Assembly: GCA_025094145.1 (NCBI GenBank)
Contig: JALLLS010000075.1
Location: forward strand, 62,001-126,000
Length of the DNA stretch: 64,000 nucleotides
Source: Spinellus fusiger
Taxonomy: Eukaryota > Mucoromycota > Mucoromycetes > Mucorales > Phycomycetaceae
Direction: 5' to 3'
Shown: positions 38,970 through 52,640 of the stretch, piece by piece
How positions within the stretch are numbered: position 1 is the stretch's first letter
How the letters are laid out: every line of letters begins with the position of its first letter
Made by a program: the position numbers and the translations under genes
The notes under the pieces: generated by a model
What the model saw: the letters and a program-made list of their open reading frames with translations, nothing else
The model's database searches: none
Told to the model about the DNA's origin: nothing

Positions 38970-41900
38970 TGTAGTGTAATACATCGATTTATTTTAAAAA
39001 ATAAAGATGCTACAAATATATATGTATTGTGTATCTTTTCTAATTCTACTACCTTTTCACACCCTATATGCCAATTGATTTAATGTAAACTTTACTACTG
39101 TATTTCGAATTCCAAGGGACACAGAGACACAGAGACACAGGAAATTTCAAGTCTGAGAAAAGCACTGGGTGCTAACCCCTCATTACTGAGAGAGATAAGA
39201 GAAAAGTGTCTTGAGAAGTGGATCAAGATTCTTTTCAGACACTAAAGGAGCTCCACCAGAGCATGACCACTAATGATTCTATAGTCACAACTCGCAAGAG
39301 AATGGCTATCTAAAGTACTCTCAGGGATCTGGAGGTTGCTCTGTTGCTTGAATGGCAAAAGACACCCTTAGAAAAGATCAACGGCCTTATTGAGAGCATG
39401 TCTAGGAGATGTACGGTTGTCATGGAATCAAAGGGTGGTGGTACCAGATACTAAGACCTTTTCCATAGTACACTTGAGTGAGATGGACAGTGCTTTCTTA
39501 TGAATGAAAATAAAACACACGCTTTTGTATGACTGGTCAAGGTCTCTTGTATATAACACGGTCCATGTATCATTGTCTTGGTATCATCATCAGATCAAAG
39601 AAAGAAGTCTCTTTACAGTGTAATGTGCGTTGCTCATATTAATGATAAAAACGAGGCTTATGGGAAAGGTGGAAGAGATATTCTATATAGAGAATGACTC
39701 TGCCATAAAAGGATATTTGTGTAGAGTGTACGCGTAAGAGTCAAAAATCAATCAACGACCACCCATAATCAATAGGACACACTATTTTACTTTGATATTT
39801 ATTAGAATAAAATAAAAATAGGATGGGGAGGCACCTGTACCAGCGCCTCAATCTGTGTAGTACCTTATATAGAATTGTCTGTTTAGGATCAGATTCTACC
39901 GCAGAAGATCACACCGCGTAATAATGATGATTTTTGGATTAGTACAAGTGTAATCCCAGGGCCTCAAGGCCCCAGTGTTCTCCCCAATTTTTTATCTGCG
40001 CTGGACGTATTTAAGCCGCCTTTTTGGAAGATTTGTTCAACTTGTGGTGTTCCTTATAATATATGCCTATTTATGGCTTTATAGCCTACACTTTCAAGAG
40101 AAAAGCTACCAGAACAAGAGTCAATACTCTTCAGACTAAGCACAACACAAAACAGTAATATAATAGCAGTAGTATATACTAAGTGTAGGGTAGATATGTC
40201 CTTTATACTCTATAGGACACACGGTAAGCTCATGGATAATGAGTCATACACGTGACTGATCCAACGTTCAGCAAAAGAATCAATAGTAAAAAGATCGAGT
40301 TTGGATCGATTGTTCAATATGTGTCTAGCTTACATACATTTTCTATAGTAAAATATACTACACTAGGATTAAAACCAATAAAATCTATAAAGTAATCATG
40401 GATAAGGTGGTGGGAATAAAGTAGCAAAGGCATCAGACAAAACTCATCGGGTATAAGCACAGTTAGAGAGTCTATCACACACGTGACACCCCCTATTTTT
40501 CACGCTTTGTCTCGCCCTCATAATCAAGCTGAGAACAATCTTTCTTCTTCCCTTTTTAACCAGTACAGCTCACTTCTTTGGTGCTACAACTTTATGCGTC
40601 CAAGTGATATAGTATCTGCATGATTAGCAGAGAAGGAAATGAGTATGTGTTGTTTTTATAAAGAAAATATGCAAAAGCATTTGTTATCAAAATAACCCGT
40701 AATTAATTGTGGGACCATAGACATCAATCACGAAGTAATGCTTTTGCTCTTATTCTAGCAGTGATAATACCCACATAATTATTGGAGATTGGATCTACTT
40801 CAAAAACCATGACAGGATCAGACTCGATCTTGATTATATAAAGCATTGCATTTCTGTGCATGCCTCATTTCAAACAATATCAACATGCTAGATGAGGCCT
40901 ATAGTCAGGCTGTACGAAAAGCATGAAAGTAGCATCTCTACACTGCCCTCTGCCATTCTCCCGACACTTGCCTTGATTATTTGAGTTCTTTCTTGTTGTT
41001 CTCTGAATAAGAATTCTGTTGACATAGGCTTCACAGATAAGAAATGAATGGAGAGATATAGTTAGTTATTGTGAGATACAGCACTTAGATTAGAGTTTAA
41101 CTTGTGATTAAAGACAGTTGACGCATAAATAGGAACAGAGGAATTTAGATCGACATTAATAAACAGAGAGTCTAAAGCATAATAAAGAAGTGGAGCAAAC
41201 ATAGGGCAATAAGTGAGTCCTATTTTTTATATCATCATTTACTAATAGAGATGATGCGATTTCTTCTACAATTCCTATCTGAATGGCAAACAATAATGCT
41301 ATCTCTTATTGAATATAGTCTATTGCACTTTTTTATAAAAATTCTTCAAGTGGGATGATTTCATGATGATTTTCATAATACTAAGGACAAGAGGCATGTT
41401 TGGTAATAAAGAGCTACATTTCTCAAAGATATATGCTATAGTTTTTATAGCTAATTGTATACTTTTATAAGCAGTACTAATTGAGATTACAATATCAGTG
41501 CCTCTTGAAATGCATTGACTCAATTCTTCAACGTTTTCAACAAACCCAGTCTAAAATACTTACTCTTTTGTACTATCATCTCCTTTTACTTCTCAATCCG
41601 AGAGCATCAAAACTATTAAAATTACAAGTAAATGTCTGTGACTACAGTCCATTCAATGTTTAAGGAACATGCCTATGTACAAGTCAATGGTGCCACACCA
41701 GGCACAATAGAACTATCACCAAAATATGTCTTGAATGATGACAAAACAAACTCACTTGATTCTACTGTTCTTGAGACCTCTTTTAAAATAAAAGTGAGTC
41801 TATATCAAAAAATAAGACATTATGGCCCAAGATGTCTAATATTACACCAAGAAATACGTTAATAGGCATATAAAAATCAACATTATTTCGGCAGTTCAAA

Positions 41901-44900
41901 GTCAATACCGCTCACAATTGTACTGATATATTTGCACTGCTGGTAAATAGATCACACATCTATCTGGCGCAATGGCAAGTTGGAGATAAAAATAATAAAA
42001 AGCCAGCTGATGATTTTACCTACTCATTGCTGTACTATTCACCGTGCAAATGATATGTATTCTGAAAGAGATACTATATTTGAAAGACAGTTCATACACC
42101 AGCCAGATTACTACTGATATTTTCCTATAATATATTCAGTTTTATCTATATATCATAAACATGGTATTTAAATAGAGAGAGCTCTTGTTCATCAGACTAG
42201 TGATGCATGTAAGGTTGTATGCTGGATATAAAATACAAAAAAGTACTTTGCAAATGCTCTTGTTTGTGAGGAAAATAACAGACACACATTAAACTAGTGT
42301 CTAGAGATGGTAGTCTGTATATTGTATTATTATTTTACAATACATAAAAGAAATGTAAATAAATATGAAGATATGTCATTATATACGTTTATTTTTAAAG
42401 TATATTAAAACTGTCTATTATTATTTCAGGTAGTTCCATCTATTCTTCAAGAGAATAAACGTTTATCTTGTATTTATCATTAGAATACACAGTAATTATT
42501 ACCTAACAGCACAATGTTAAACAATATCAGTAGAAGCAAGGGTAAAAACGCGTTCTGAATCCAGTGGCATACTATACGGAATGTCTCCCAGCCTTCTATG
42601 ACTGTTTAAATATGATTGTCAGGTAAAAATATTTCTTCCGCTCTTTGATTGGCCTGGAGACTACTACACACGCCAGGAGATATTAGTAGGCTTATTGGTG
42701 AGTGTGAATAAACCACCAATAGTTTGTTAGTGCTGTCGCATCATCCTGCTTATTTAAAATCCAAAGTACAAAAGTAGCCTATAAGCGATGAGTTCCTGAA
42801 CATAGCATAACACATATAGGATGTACAACCCAAACATTACCAAAGGCCAGTACATGTAGTAATGAGTAAATGCCCCATTAAGAATAGATCGACAGAAATA
42901 CATCATCCACTGAGCAAATTTTTTTTCTTTTTGTTCTCTCGCTGAGAGTCTGGCTGTGTCAATGCAAAACAAAGGTCGGTCTTTGATATAAATGGGTGCA
43001 TAAAAGTGGCAGTAAAGTGAAGAAATCAATAAAAAATAGATCAAAATTAGTGTTTCATTCTCTTTAACTATATGTCAGTGATAAAACAGAGAATACATAA
43101 TAAACTAGGTGATAGACAGAATAAAAAGAAGTCAAGAAGCGAAAGACTCAGGTCTTCTTGCATGCGATAAAATATGAGCTTTAACACCAGAGTGTACCGT
43201 GACTATCACAATACAAAATTGAATATAATGACAGCCAGGTCGCGTCTTCCCTTCTTTTTTTATGATTCTCTCTCTCTCTTTCATCCGCTCATTTATAACC
43301 CACTACAATCATTAAAAATAAACACAGACACAGACACAGACACAAGAATCAAGGTAAGGACTCACACAAAGAGAATGGTATTCAGTCTTACTTAATCTCG
43401 GGTTTAATATGTGCCTTTGCCTTCATCTTTCGGATTATCCACTTGTCTCATCACGATAAAAACTTCAAATGCAAATATTGCCATCTCAAACCTGCTACTC
43501 AAAAGAAAAATATAATTTGTATGTACTAGCACACTCACGAGGAAAGGAGAACAAGCCATCAACATTACCATACCTAAACAACTATATCTCAAGTAAAAAA
43601 AGCCGTGATATTCTTAATAATATTTGATTATATATCCAGAAAGGTAAGTCTGTGGTAGAGATGAGACAAAGGGATCTAAAGTATAGCACTGTCTATGCAG
43701 TTAAACAAAAAGTAAACAGCCCTCTCTGGTGAACAAACTGTTATGTTGAGTACCTAGCCTGAATCTTTTATCGATGAAGTATCCACTGATCTCAACTCCT
43801 CTTTTGTCGGGCCATCCACTCAATGGACTCAAGTCAATAATATACATGCCGTTTAATCGAGCCTCTGGTGAGTCAAACTATGGATTCAAGTCTTATTCTA
43901 CATTATCTAATATACCGTCTAAGAAAACGCTTTCAAAATCCAAGTAAAGTCTTGATACAACAAATACTACTGCGATTGTTTCCAAGATATCCAAGGATTT
44001 TAGCTGATCATTATCTGAGCTAAATATTTTATCTGTTGGTGAACTATTGACTGGATATGATTCTGGATCTGGCATTCCTACTCCTACTCCTACTCCTACA
44101 AAGGAAGCATCCAGTACGGACAAGCTCATAGTCAAGTCTGTAACAACAACAACAACAACAGATATAACACTGTTTACTTTCAAATAATTGTTTGGAATAT
44201 TAATATCCCAAGCAAATAACCAAATATCAAGTTTCCTTTCATCTTCTAAAGATGATTCAAGTCAAATGGATGGATGATCCAAAACTATATCAAGACCTAT
44301 TAGTACTCTATCTACTATCTCTGGTGCCACAATCAAGATCCATCAACAAACAAGTATCTCATTACTCTGGATCCCTTGAAAAGTTGTTTTGGTTATGATG
44401 CCACAGTATCCTCAGTGATAACAAGAACGTTTACTGAAGCATCCACAAACACAACACCACTTCCAAGTGTGAACACTGGTCCGAGGGTAGGAAGCAATTC
44501 TATTGTATCATGGTATCCTACTATTGAATAGACATAGCCATATGATTGTCAATATCAACCAATGCATTGATGACATTAGGCCGACTACTATGTCTTTTGA
44601 ATTACCATATGCTGAACAACACACATTGGATGCACTGAAAAGGCTTATGAGTAGTCAGAATCAAACGTACAATAATCTTATAAGCAACTCTTGACTACAA
44701 CATGCAGACATAATGGAAAGCACTGCATAACACAACGCTCTATGATTCAAGTAAGTACAAAGGGATAGGATCAATAACAAAGTCATCTAATGATTGGATC
44801 AATAGCTCTCTCACATCATAGCCATTCGTTTTTATTGATAGCTTCAATCAACAGAAAATTAATCTACCGCAGTCAAATAACAGCTTCACTATGCTGCTAA

Positions 44901-45972
44901 TGGTGATATTTCACTAGAATCACACAAGAATCGAATTGAGAGCACAAGACGGCTTCTCGAATATAGCCTTGAGGATGAGTAAGTCTATCTCTGTCTGCTT
45001 AGGATTGATCTGTCTAATCACTCATGTTCTAGTTAATTCCTTACCTTGGCTATTCATATCAACAATAGGATGGATAAGTACAAGGGTTATATTATTGAAG
45101 TCAAAAGAACAGCAGAACCACGGATTGGTGACAAGGCAGCATCGCTTTATGGACTTACCAAGACTATTCAGTCACACAATCAGACCCATTCTACATTTGC
45201 TCATTGTGTACCTCGTATCCATGCCATGTAAGTAGGCATTGGATCCATTATGTTTGGTGTCAGAGATTATACTCAAAACAAAATAAAACAAAACAACAGC
45301 CTTTTTCTTGCCTATTATAAGCATGCTATTTGAAAACCACGAAGAAAACAACAGTATCATATCTTATCTTGGGACACTCTTGGGATTTCTAGTTGGGCCT
45401 TCTGGAGCTACTCATGTTTTTATTCTCTCTCTCTCTCTCTCTCTTCATTATCTTCATTATCATTATGAAGCAATTACTTATATCCAGAAACCAAGTGATC
45501 TCAGTCTGGTCAAATCAACCTATAACTTTTCTTAGCTATTAAGTTAGTTATCTCTATTTGAACCATCACTAGTATGTTGTCTATTGGATTATACTATTGA
45601 ACTATTGAACTATTAAAATTATTAAAATAAAATTATTATCAATCTATATTTGTCTGTAACAGCATTGTAAAGCCATAGATAGGATGTAACCGCTCTAGGT
45701 TTCTCATACTGGTTTCTTTTTAACAATGAACATATATGGATTTCTCTATACCGTTTACTTGATAAAATACCGTGGATGGCTTCATAAAAGCATTTTAGAT
45801 GATTGAGATAACAACAGTTTAGAGGCCCATTTGATCTTTTGCAGGAGCTGGTAGGAACAATTACTACCATAAGTGAAGTATCCTACATATTGGATATACT
45901 TTACTCTTCTGTGCATAAGCTGTTGAATCCTTGATAGGAAAATGCCTTAGTAGAATATCACAAGAAAAATAT
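38970..45972 (-). repeat. Right arm of 7-kb inverted repeat
   Basis: Reverse complement of 26,311-33,313; see the left arm for matching and borders. Read on the plus strand the arm holds the same Tc1 remnant, the same short frames (for example MSVTTVHSMFKEHAYVQVNG at 41,632) and the same Ser/Thr-rich debris at 43.9-44.7 kb. Beyond 45,972 the sequence is unrelated to the left flank. Confidence 0.97.
39103..39469 (+). pseudogene. Internally deleted Tc1 transposase remnant (right arm)
   Basis: Mirror copy of the remnant at 32,814-33,180, now on the plus strand. It ends in LIESMSRRCTVVMESKGG, then TRY and a stop. The DDE core is missing. Confidence 0.75.
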
Positions 45973-47145
45973 GAGTAGCATTGATACCATAGCAACAGTG
46001 ATAAAGATCAATTGGAATGTCTAACTGTATAGTATTAGGCTCACCAACACTACAACAGATTCATAAGCACATCTATTGAGGGTGATGAGAAGAGTTATCC
46101 CATGTCTTTATTTAATGAGTTGTGATATAAACTCATCAAAAGTAGAAGCAGTAGGCCTTTTATAAAAGGTCTTTTGTTGCTAATAAAGTACTATGTTTGT
46201 GATATACAGTGTGAGTTACATGTACAGTGACCTTCTCTTAATGTGAGAAATTGGCTTTTATTAAGGACTCATAAACAATAATGGTGTGATTCTGAAGACT
46301 GGTGATTTTGTATGTAGAAGGTATAAGATACAACCAGTGCAAAACTAAACGACCGTGATCGTAAGTATTTATTCATTTACTAAAATATCAGCTTAGGGTT
46401 GAAATACTGTAACACGCTGTTTTTCAATGTTTATGTTAGATAATAAACTAACCAGTGCCTAGAATGCAGTAGGGAGCTTCAATGCCTCTGATTATTTTTC
46501 TGATTATCATAATTAACTTTTTGAGGTTTACATGGACAATCATATAAATAAATAGAAAGTGTCTTGTATAAGAATAAGTCATATAAGTAGGATCTTTCAT
46601 TTACTCACGTATTTCACTATTTTAATCCCTATTTCCTATACAAAAATGCCCCAAAATAAGTAACAGAGAGAAGCTTATCAAATCTCTTAAGAATGCGATC
46701 ATTGCTAAGATAAAGTGACTTTATGTGACTTTATGGCTATTCTTTTTTTTCTTTCTCGTGTATGACCTTTTCTCTTTCTCATGCCAGTACTCTGTATTAT
46801 GATATGTTGTACATGTAAATAAATTAATGTCTATGACTTTACATGAAAAAAAAAGAAACAAATAAATATTGAGAACAACTCTTGGGACTTTGAACCATTC
46901 TTCTGGTACTCTATACTAGCTCCATTGATTTCCTATTGTTTTCTGAATAATAGTAAACACATTTGAAAATCCGTTGTGACTCATCCTGAACTTTTTATTG
47001 CTCGTACACTCTGAAAGAAAGCAGTCGTAAAAGCTTATTATTCTATTCTCCATAGACAAAAACGTAAAGATAACTGTGGGAGATATCCATACCTTTCTTT
47101 CAAAAACACTTTCTTACAGAGTAGACGTTCTTGTTTAGTAATATA
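45973..47145. other. Intergenic, no gene recognised
   Basis: About 1.2 kb of AT-rich DNA from the outer edge of the right arm to threonine aldolase. Frames are short. The last 150 bases probably hold the aldolase promoter. Confidence 0.45.
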
Positions 47146-48433
47146 ATGTCCATTAGAGGAAGAATTATTGCTCCTCTGCTTGCCCGCCGCTCTCTTTCGA
47201 GCACAGTCAATCCAAGACTCTATCTCCAAAATAGCCAGAACAATGACTCAACCCACCCAAAACTAGAGGTGGATCTGTCAAGAAAGGTAGCTGATTTTAG
47301 AAGCGATACTGTCACTGCCCCCACCGATGAAATGTTTGAAGTCATGAAAAGAGCCTCAAGAGGGATGATGTATTCCAGGTAAGACAAATACATAAACACG
47401 TTTCCTATAGAATGCAGTTTCTGTATATGAAATGAATCCTACAGAAGGACTCACGCCATTTCTAATGCCACAACACTAGGAGGATAGCAGTGTACGTCAT
47501 TTAGAAGAGTACATGGCAGAGTTGACAGGCCACCAAAATGCCCTATTCTGTTCAAGCGGTACTCTTACCAACCAACTGAGCCTCTCTACTCATTTAACAA
47601 ATCCTCCTCACTCAGTGGTATGTGATGCTCGCTCCCATGTATATATGTGGGAGGCAGGTGGGATTTCCTATCATTCCCGTGCTTCTGTGAGTCCAGTCAT
47701 TGCAAGAAATGGGATCCATATTACTGTAGATGAGATCAAGAACAGTCTCATTGAGACGGACATCCATACTGCTGCTACTCGAGTAGTCTCTCTAGAGAAT
47801 ACCCTCAGTGGTATGATTCTCCCTCTCCAAGACATTCAGGCTATTTATAACATGGCCCGTAGTCGGGGCTTGGCTATGCATTTGGACGGTGCAAGACTCT
47901 GGAATGCGTCTCAAGCTACTGGTATCTCTTTGAAAGAGTATGGAAAACACTTTGACTCGATGTCTCTGTGTCTTTCCAAGGGTGTAGGTGCACCCATTGG
48001 CTCTGTTATTGTTGGCAGTCATGCGCTGATTGAAAGAGCTCGTTATCTTCGCAAGATGTTTGGTGGTGGTTGGCGTCAGGCTGGTTTTATGGCGGCTGCT
48101 GCCAAGTACTGTATTGATACGATTGTACCTACAATGAATGACACGCATGCACTAACAAAGTACATGAGTGAGTCGCTTGTCAGTCTTGGTGTTCAACTCC
48201 AGGTGCCTGTGCATACCAACATGATCTTGATGGATATTGCTCCTCTTGGGATTACCGTGGAAACCCTTTCACCATTTTTGCTGGCCAAGAATATCAAGAT
48301 GAGTGGTGCAGGTACAGAATCTCGTTTGGTGCTTCACTACCAGATTGATAAGGAAGCTGTGGATACTTTCATACAAGTCATTAAGGAAGCTGTGGCTAAC
48401 AAACAAGAATTAAAAAAAGTCCAGGCTACATAG
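47146..48433 (+). CDS. GLY1: L-threonine aldolase, with a 1-nt frameshift
   Basis: Two exons, 47146-47378 and 47480-48433. The enzyme is PLP-dependent and cleaves threonine (and allo-threonine) to glycine and acetaldehyde. Family blocks are VADFRSDTVTAPTDEMFEVM, EYMAELTGHQNALFCSSGTL, MWEAGGISYHSRA, LENTLSG, LAMHLDGARLWNA (PLP-binding Asp), SLCLSKGVGAPIGS (Lys that binds PLP) and RKMFGGGWRQAG. Exon 1 is one base short of a whole reading frame. Near 47,360 a run of three G should be four to give the conserved RGDDVF; as written the frame changes before the intron. The first 25 residues are Arg/Ser-rich without acids, like a mitochondrial presequence. Everything else is intact, so this is either a sequencing error or a very young pseudogene. 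It converges with the ZNG1-type gene. Confidence 0.88.
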
Positions 48434-48577
48434 TCTCATCCTATGGCGATGACTGACTATTCTTATTATTATTCTTATTTGTAGTGTTGTTGCTGTTGTT
48501 CATTATTATTACTTTTTTCTTCTTTTTTTCTTTTTTTCTTCTTTCTTTTTTTACATATAAGATGTAGGGCTCTAACT

Positions 48578-49908
48578 CTAATGTCGATGGGCCAATGTTA
48601 ACTTGACTGTTCCTCTCTTGGCAAGCCCTTGTTTGATCTTCTCTTGATACATTCTCAGGTCTTGGCCCATGACAGTCACTTTGACTTGGACAGTGTTGGC
48701 CTCCTCTTGTATGTCTATATGCGTGACAGGCGTAAGGGTGAAGCGTCCAAAGGCATGGTTGAGAATAGCAAGACCGCTATCAAGTCTAACAAATCCCTTG
48801 ATTCTGTAAATGTCCTCCTTTGGCATAGTAGCCAAGAAGGCTTCAAGATCTGCCAGAGTCAATATAGTTTCATTCTCTTCTGTTGTTTCGATGACTTGCA
48901 ATAGGTCCACTTCATTAGCTTGGTGCTCAGGATTAAACACAAGAGACACCATTGCACCCGTAGACTTGTGGCTGAGTTGAAATAGAGAAGTATCAAGGCC
49001 AAACACCAAGTCAGGAGAGATGCCATTCACTCCACACTTTACTTTGGGCGTGTCTGTGTTGAGTTCATTGACATGATCAATCACATCATCCAACTCCCTT
49101 TCAGACACCTTTTTTTCATCTGTTGAGTCCATGTTTATTCCCAAGTCACTTACTAGTTCATGCTTATTAAGTAGGATGACATCTGTGTATTGAGCCTGTA
49201 ACTTGGCTGTATAACTATTGTCTTCATAGCCACGGAAATTGACACAATCAACAACAGTGATAATAGAGTCAAGTACAAATCCTTCAGAGGCCATTTCACG
49301 TATCTGCCATGCGATGGGTGCTAATGAAGAAAGTATGAGCTGTACTTGCCAATGTGCAATAATAGAAGAGAAGAGAAATCAAAACAACTTGCCAGGAAAT
49401 GCAGAACCACTGTAAGAATGTCAATGACTGTGATAAGCACTTTTAACCTCTACCTTGTCTCAACGATGATACGGTCTGGGTTGTATTTCTCTATGATAGA
49501 GTTAATAATAATAATAATAATAATAAAGCAACTTGGCTCAAAGGACTTTCTATCTGTTTCCAAGTGAATTCACCTTTCAATTCCTGTAGTGCACGCTTCA
49601 TTTGACCTACTAATACACAACATAGACAGCCGTTCATCATTTCCTGTACACCAATACTGGACTCCTTGGCTAACTGACTGTCCACTGAGAGTGTGAGTGC
49701 TACTGATAGACTATGTCTTGTTACCTGCAATATCACCAAACTCGTTTTTCAGTAGACATGTCTTGTAGTCTTCTGGCAGCTGGCGGATAAGGGACAGAAT
49801 GGTCGTTGTTTTGCCTGTCATGGCATCAGTATGAGGTCATGAGGTGCGAGGATTACCACTGCCAAGGAAGCCAGTGAATACAGTGACGGGAATAGGCTTT
49901 TCTGTCAT
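48578..49908 (-). CDS. COG0523/CobW-type GTPase, ZNG1-like metal chaperone
   Basis: Six exons: 49857-49908, 49725-49814, 49574-49684, 49454-49490, 49393-49409 (17 nt), 48578-49320, 349 aa. Members are GTPases that deliver metals; eukaryotic ZNG1 passes zinc to methionine aminopeptidase. Walker A is GFLGSGKTT (13-21, split by intron 1). It also shows NEFGDIAVD, the metal-binding CxCC motif GCLCC (66-70), DRIIVETSGSAFPAP, ITVVDCVNF and ILLNKHELV. The C-terminal CobW_C domain ends LTLAHRH. Intron 5 starts with GC (GCAAGT) instead of GT; this is needed to give AFPAPIAWQ. I cannot tell ZNG1 from other COG0523 subgroups by eye. Confidence 0.9.
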
Positions 49909-50144
49909 GGTGAGTACAGGAACTGCAACAAACAAACAAACAAACAAAAAGAAAAATAAGTCTCGGATTTTGTTGGCATGGAAATATATTTAGCCTCAGT
50001 TGATGCTATTTACTTTCTTTTTCTTTTTTGATGTTGACTCTGCTAATAAGTAGAAGATGCAATATTGATTTTATTATTATTATATACGAATTAATAGAAA
50101 CTGCAGTGTTTGAGAGGAGGAGGAGAGGAGGAGAAGAGGAGGAG

Positions 50145-52640
50145 TTAGTTGGGATGTCTTTGCTTTTTATCGCCAATGGATAGCTTATTCAGTGTTTCAA
50201 TGTCTCCTTCTCTCAATAACTCATCCTCTCGCGTCTTATCTTCTTGGTGACGCATGGCAGGGATCTTTTTCTTGGGGCCTGAAGGAAACACAGGCTCCTC
50301 CTCATCCTCATCCACATTGAAGCTGTCAAGGTTACGAATACGAGGACTTGCAGGGGCAGACAGTGGCTTGGGGATCTTTCGGAAGACTTCTTCATCCTCT
50401 TCATCTTCTAGAAAGGAGTCTGGGTAGGCACGTCGAAGGGCTAATTGGCGTGCTTTGATGTACTCTAAACCCATACGCTTCCAGTCTAACAAGTCAGAGA
50501 GACGTTCTGTACGGTTACGCTGGTTGATACGCTGACGACGTGTCTTTTGGCAGAAACGGAACATTTGTTCACACAGTTGCTGGATGGACTCTTCCACAGA
50601 TTTAAGACGACGGTCCACAATGTAAATACCATAGTCCTCACAGTTCTCGATGTTTTCATCCATGAAACAGCCAAAACCAGACAAACTATTCCATCCATCC
50701 ATCAATATAGGATTTTTGCTTTTGTTTGCCTTTATTCAAGCTGCTCTACCACTTACTTGGTTGTGATCGAAGGTACTCCCATGACAGTGCACTCAGCAGG
50801 AGTATAGCCCCAGGGTTCATAGTAAGAAGGAAACACACCCAAATGACATCCACGCACAAAGTCTTCATAGTCAAGACCAAGTAAAGGATTGTTGGCATTG
50901 AGAAATTCAGGATGGAAGATGACCTTGACACGATCATGGGCATTGTTGTAGAGTTGAAGACGACGCAATTGGTTAATGACTGGATCATCACCATCATCAA
51001 CAATATTATGAGATACGATAGGTGGTAGACTGGATCTCTTGAGTGCAAATACACGTCTTTTCAATAATACTCTGTCTTCCTCTGATAAATAGTCTTCTTC
51101 TAAAAGCTCTTCTCCTCTATAAGAAAGTTAAAATAAATAAATAACAAAAGAAAGAAAAGAAAAGAAAGAGAGAAAGTATAATATGAATGGACTGTGGCTA
51201 TGAACTTACCGTAATGCCTTTTCATAGATACGTCGACCAATGCGAATCTGTATTTCATTGACAGTTTCTCGCAACTGCTTGGTGACAGCTTGCCCTTTGA
51301 GTGCTTCCACATTGAATGAGTGTGTTTCTGCTGGCATGACCATAAAGGCAACCACAGTTGTATTGGATTTGGCGGCTCGGAGACGATCATTGAGGCCTAG
51401 TCTTGAGGATGAGTCACTGTCTCTTTGCTATACTGTTCTAATACACTTACGTCCCAATGACTCTACAAACATATCTACTCCCTTGTTACGATACTCATAC
51501 CGACCAGCAGTAAAGAAGTAGACAGTATTCTCAAGATCAAAGTCATAGTGGCCATAGAAATGTCCTCGTACAAAGTCGTTGATCTTTTCCTTGTTAAGGG
51601 CGTGCTTGTTTTGAAACTCATGTACAGCCTGGAACTTGACTACATTGAGACCGTTGGGCAGCACACCATCTGATTCATAGATTAGTCTTTTTCCCGCTCT
51701 CTTTTAGTGCTACCCAACAACCTTATGTCTTACCTGGCTTGCGTTTCAAAAGATGTTCACTCTCATAGGCAGTGATGTGGCTGACAGTAGTAAACACATC
51801 CGAACAATGGGCAGCAGCACGCTCAATACAGTAGCGGTGGTAAATGCCACGCTTGCCTGCTTCTTGATCAACATCAAAGTCCCTGAGATTGTTATAGAAA
51901 TCAACCGAACCAGCACACAGATAACGCCCCAGCAATGTGGCGTGTGTTGTGAAGATAGTAGTAAGATCCACCCTTCGCTTTTTAAGAAGTGGAATGGCTA
52001 CACCTGCAAGCCATTCATGGAAATGGGCAATAATGGCAGGATCTGACGGCTGATTGTACTACAAAGCAAGTATTCGTGAGACACACACCAAACTGTATTC
52101 TATTCCATGGCCCATTCTCATCTGACTGTGACGCCTACCTTCCCTGCCAATTCTCCCAAGAACCATGTCACCAGATAGCCAAACAATATAGCTTCGTTGG
52201 TCTCCGTGTCATTGGGTGGACTAGGAATCCCCACAGCTCGCCACAAGTCACTCTTCCACTCATCCATTTTGTGTTGCACACTGCCAGTATCAAACAACAG
52301 AACATAAGGCGAACCCTCGACCAGCCAGCGACCAAAGAGATACTTCACATTATGCGATGCCATTGCCTCCAATGTCTCCCGTATTTTCCCATTGGGTGGC
52401 TCGAGAGCCTCTACTTCCATAGGGGCTGTTTTGTAGGACAGTGGGCCTATCAGACAGTATCGGTCTCCAAACTCATGGACAGTAACAGGCACTTTGGTCT
52501 TAATGACTGTATAGATACCACCCACTAAATAACTTTTTGTTAGTCTATTATCCAAGATGGACAGATAAAACAATACCTTTATTGGCCACTTCCCATGCAA
52601 TTTCAAATAGTAAAGGATTATAGACGTCTCTTTCAGGCAT
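50145..52640 (-). CDS. GSY1: Glycogen synthase (GT3)
   Basis: Seven exons: 52577-52640, 52139-52524, 51734-52058, 51451-51669, 51210-51396, 50757-51116, 50145-50685, encoding 693 aa, close to yeast Gsy1/Gsy2. It transfers glucose from UDP-glucose to glycogen. Family blocks: KVGGIYTVI (split by intron 1), [79 protein letters not shown], and [18 protein letters not shown] with the two catalytic-site Glu. The C-terminal tail is acidic and Ser-rich (about residues 600-693), where yeast and animal enzymes are inhibited by phosphorylation. Regulation here is inferred from this alone. The ATG at 52640 gives [20 protein letters not shown], the expected N-terminus. Confidence 0.96.

Noticed and set aside
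44888..44976. IESTRRLLEYSLEDE as part of a SNARE (SNAP-25-like STRR box)
   Set aside because: The following heptad pattern and QxExL segment are missing after any possible intron.
45046..45231. Faint likeness of VKRTAEPRIGDKAASLYGLTK to the IGDKFASRHGQKG motif of RNA polymerase second-largest subunits
   Set aside because: Only a dozen residues agree loosely and nothing else of the subunit is nearby on either strand.
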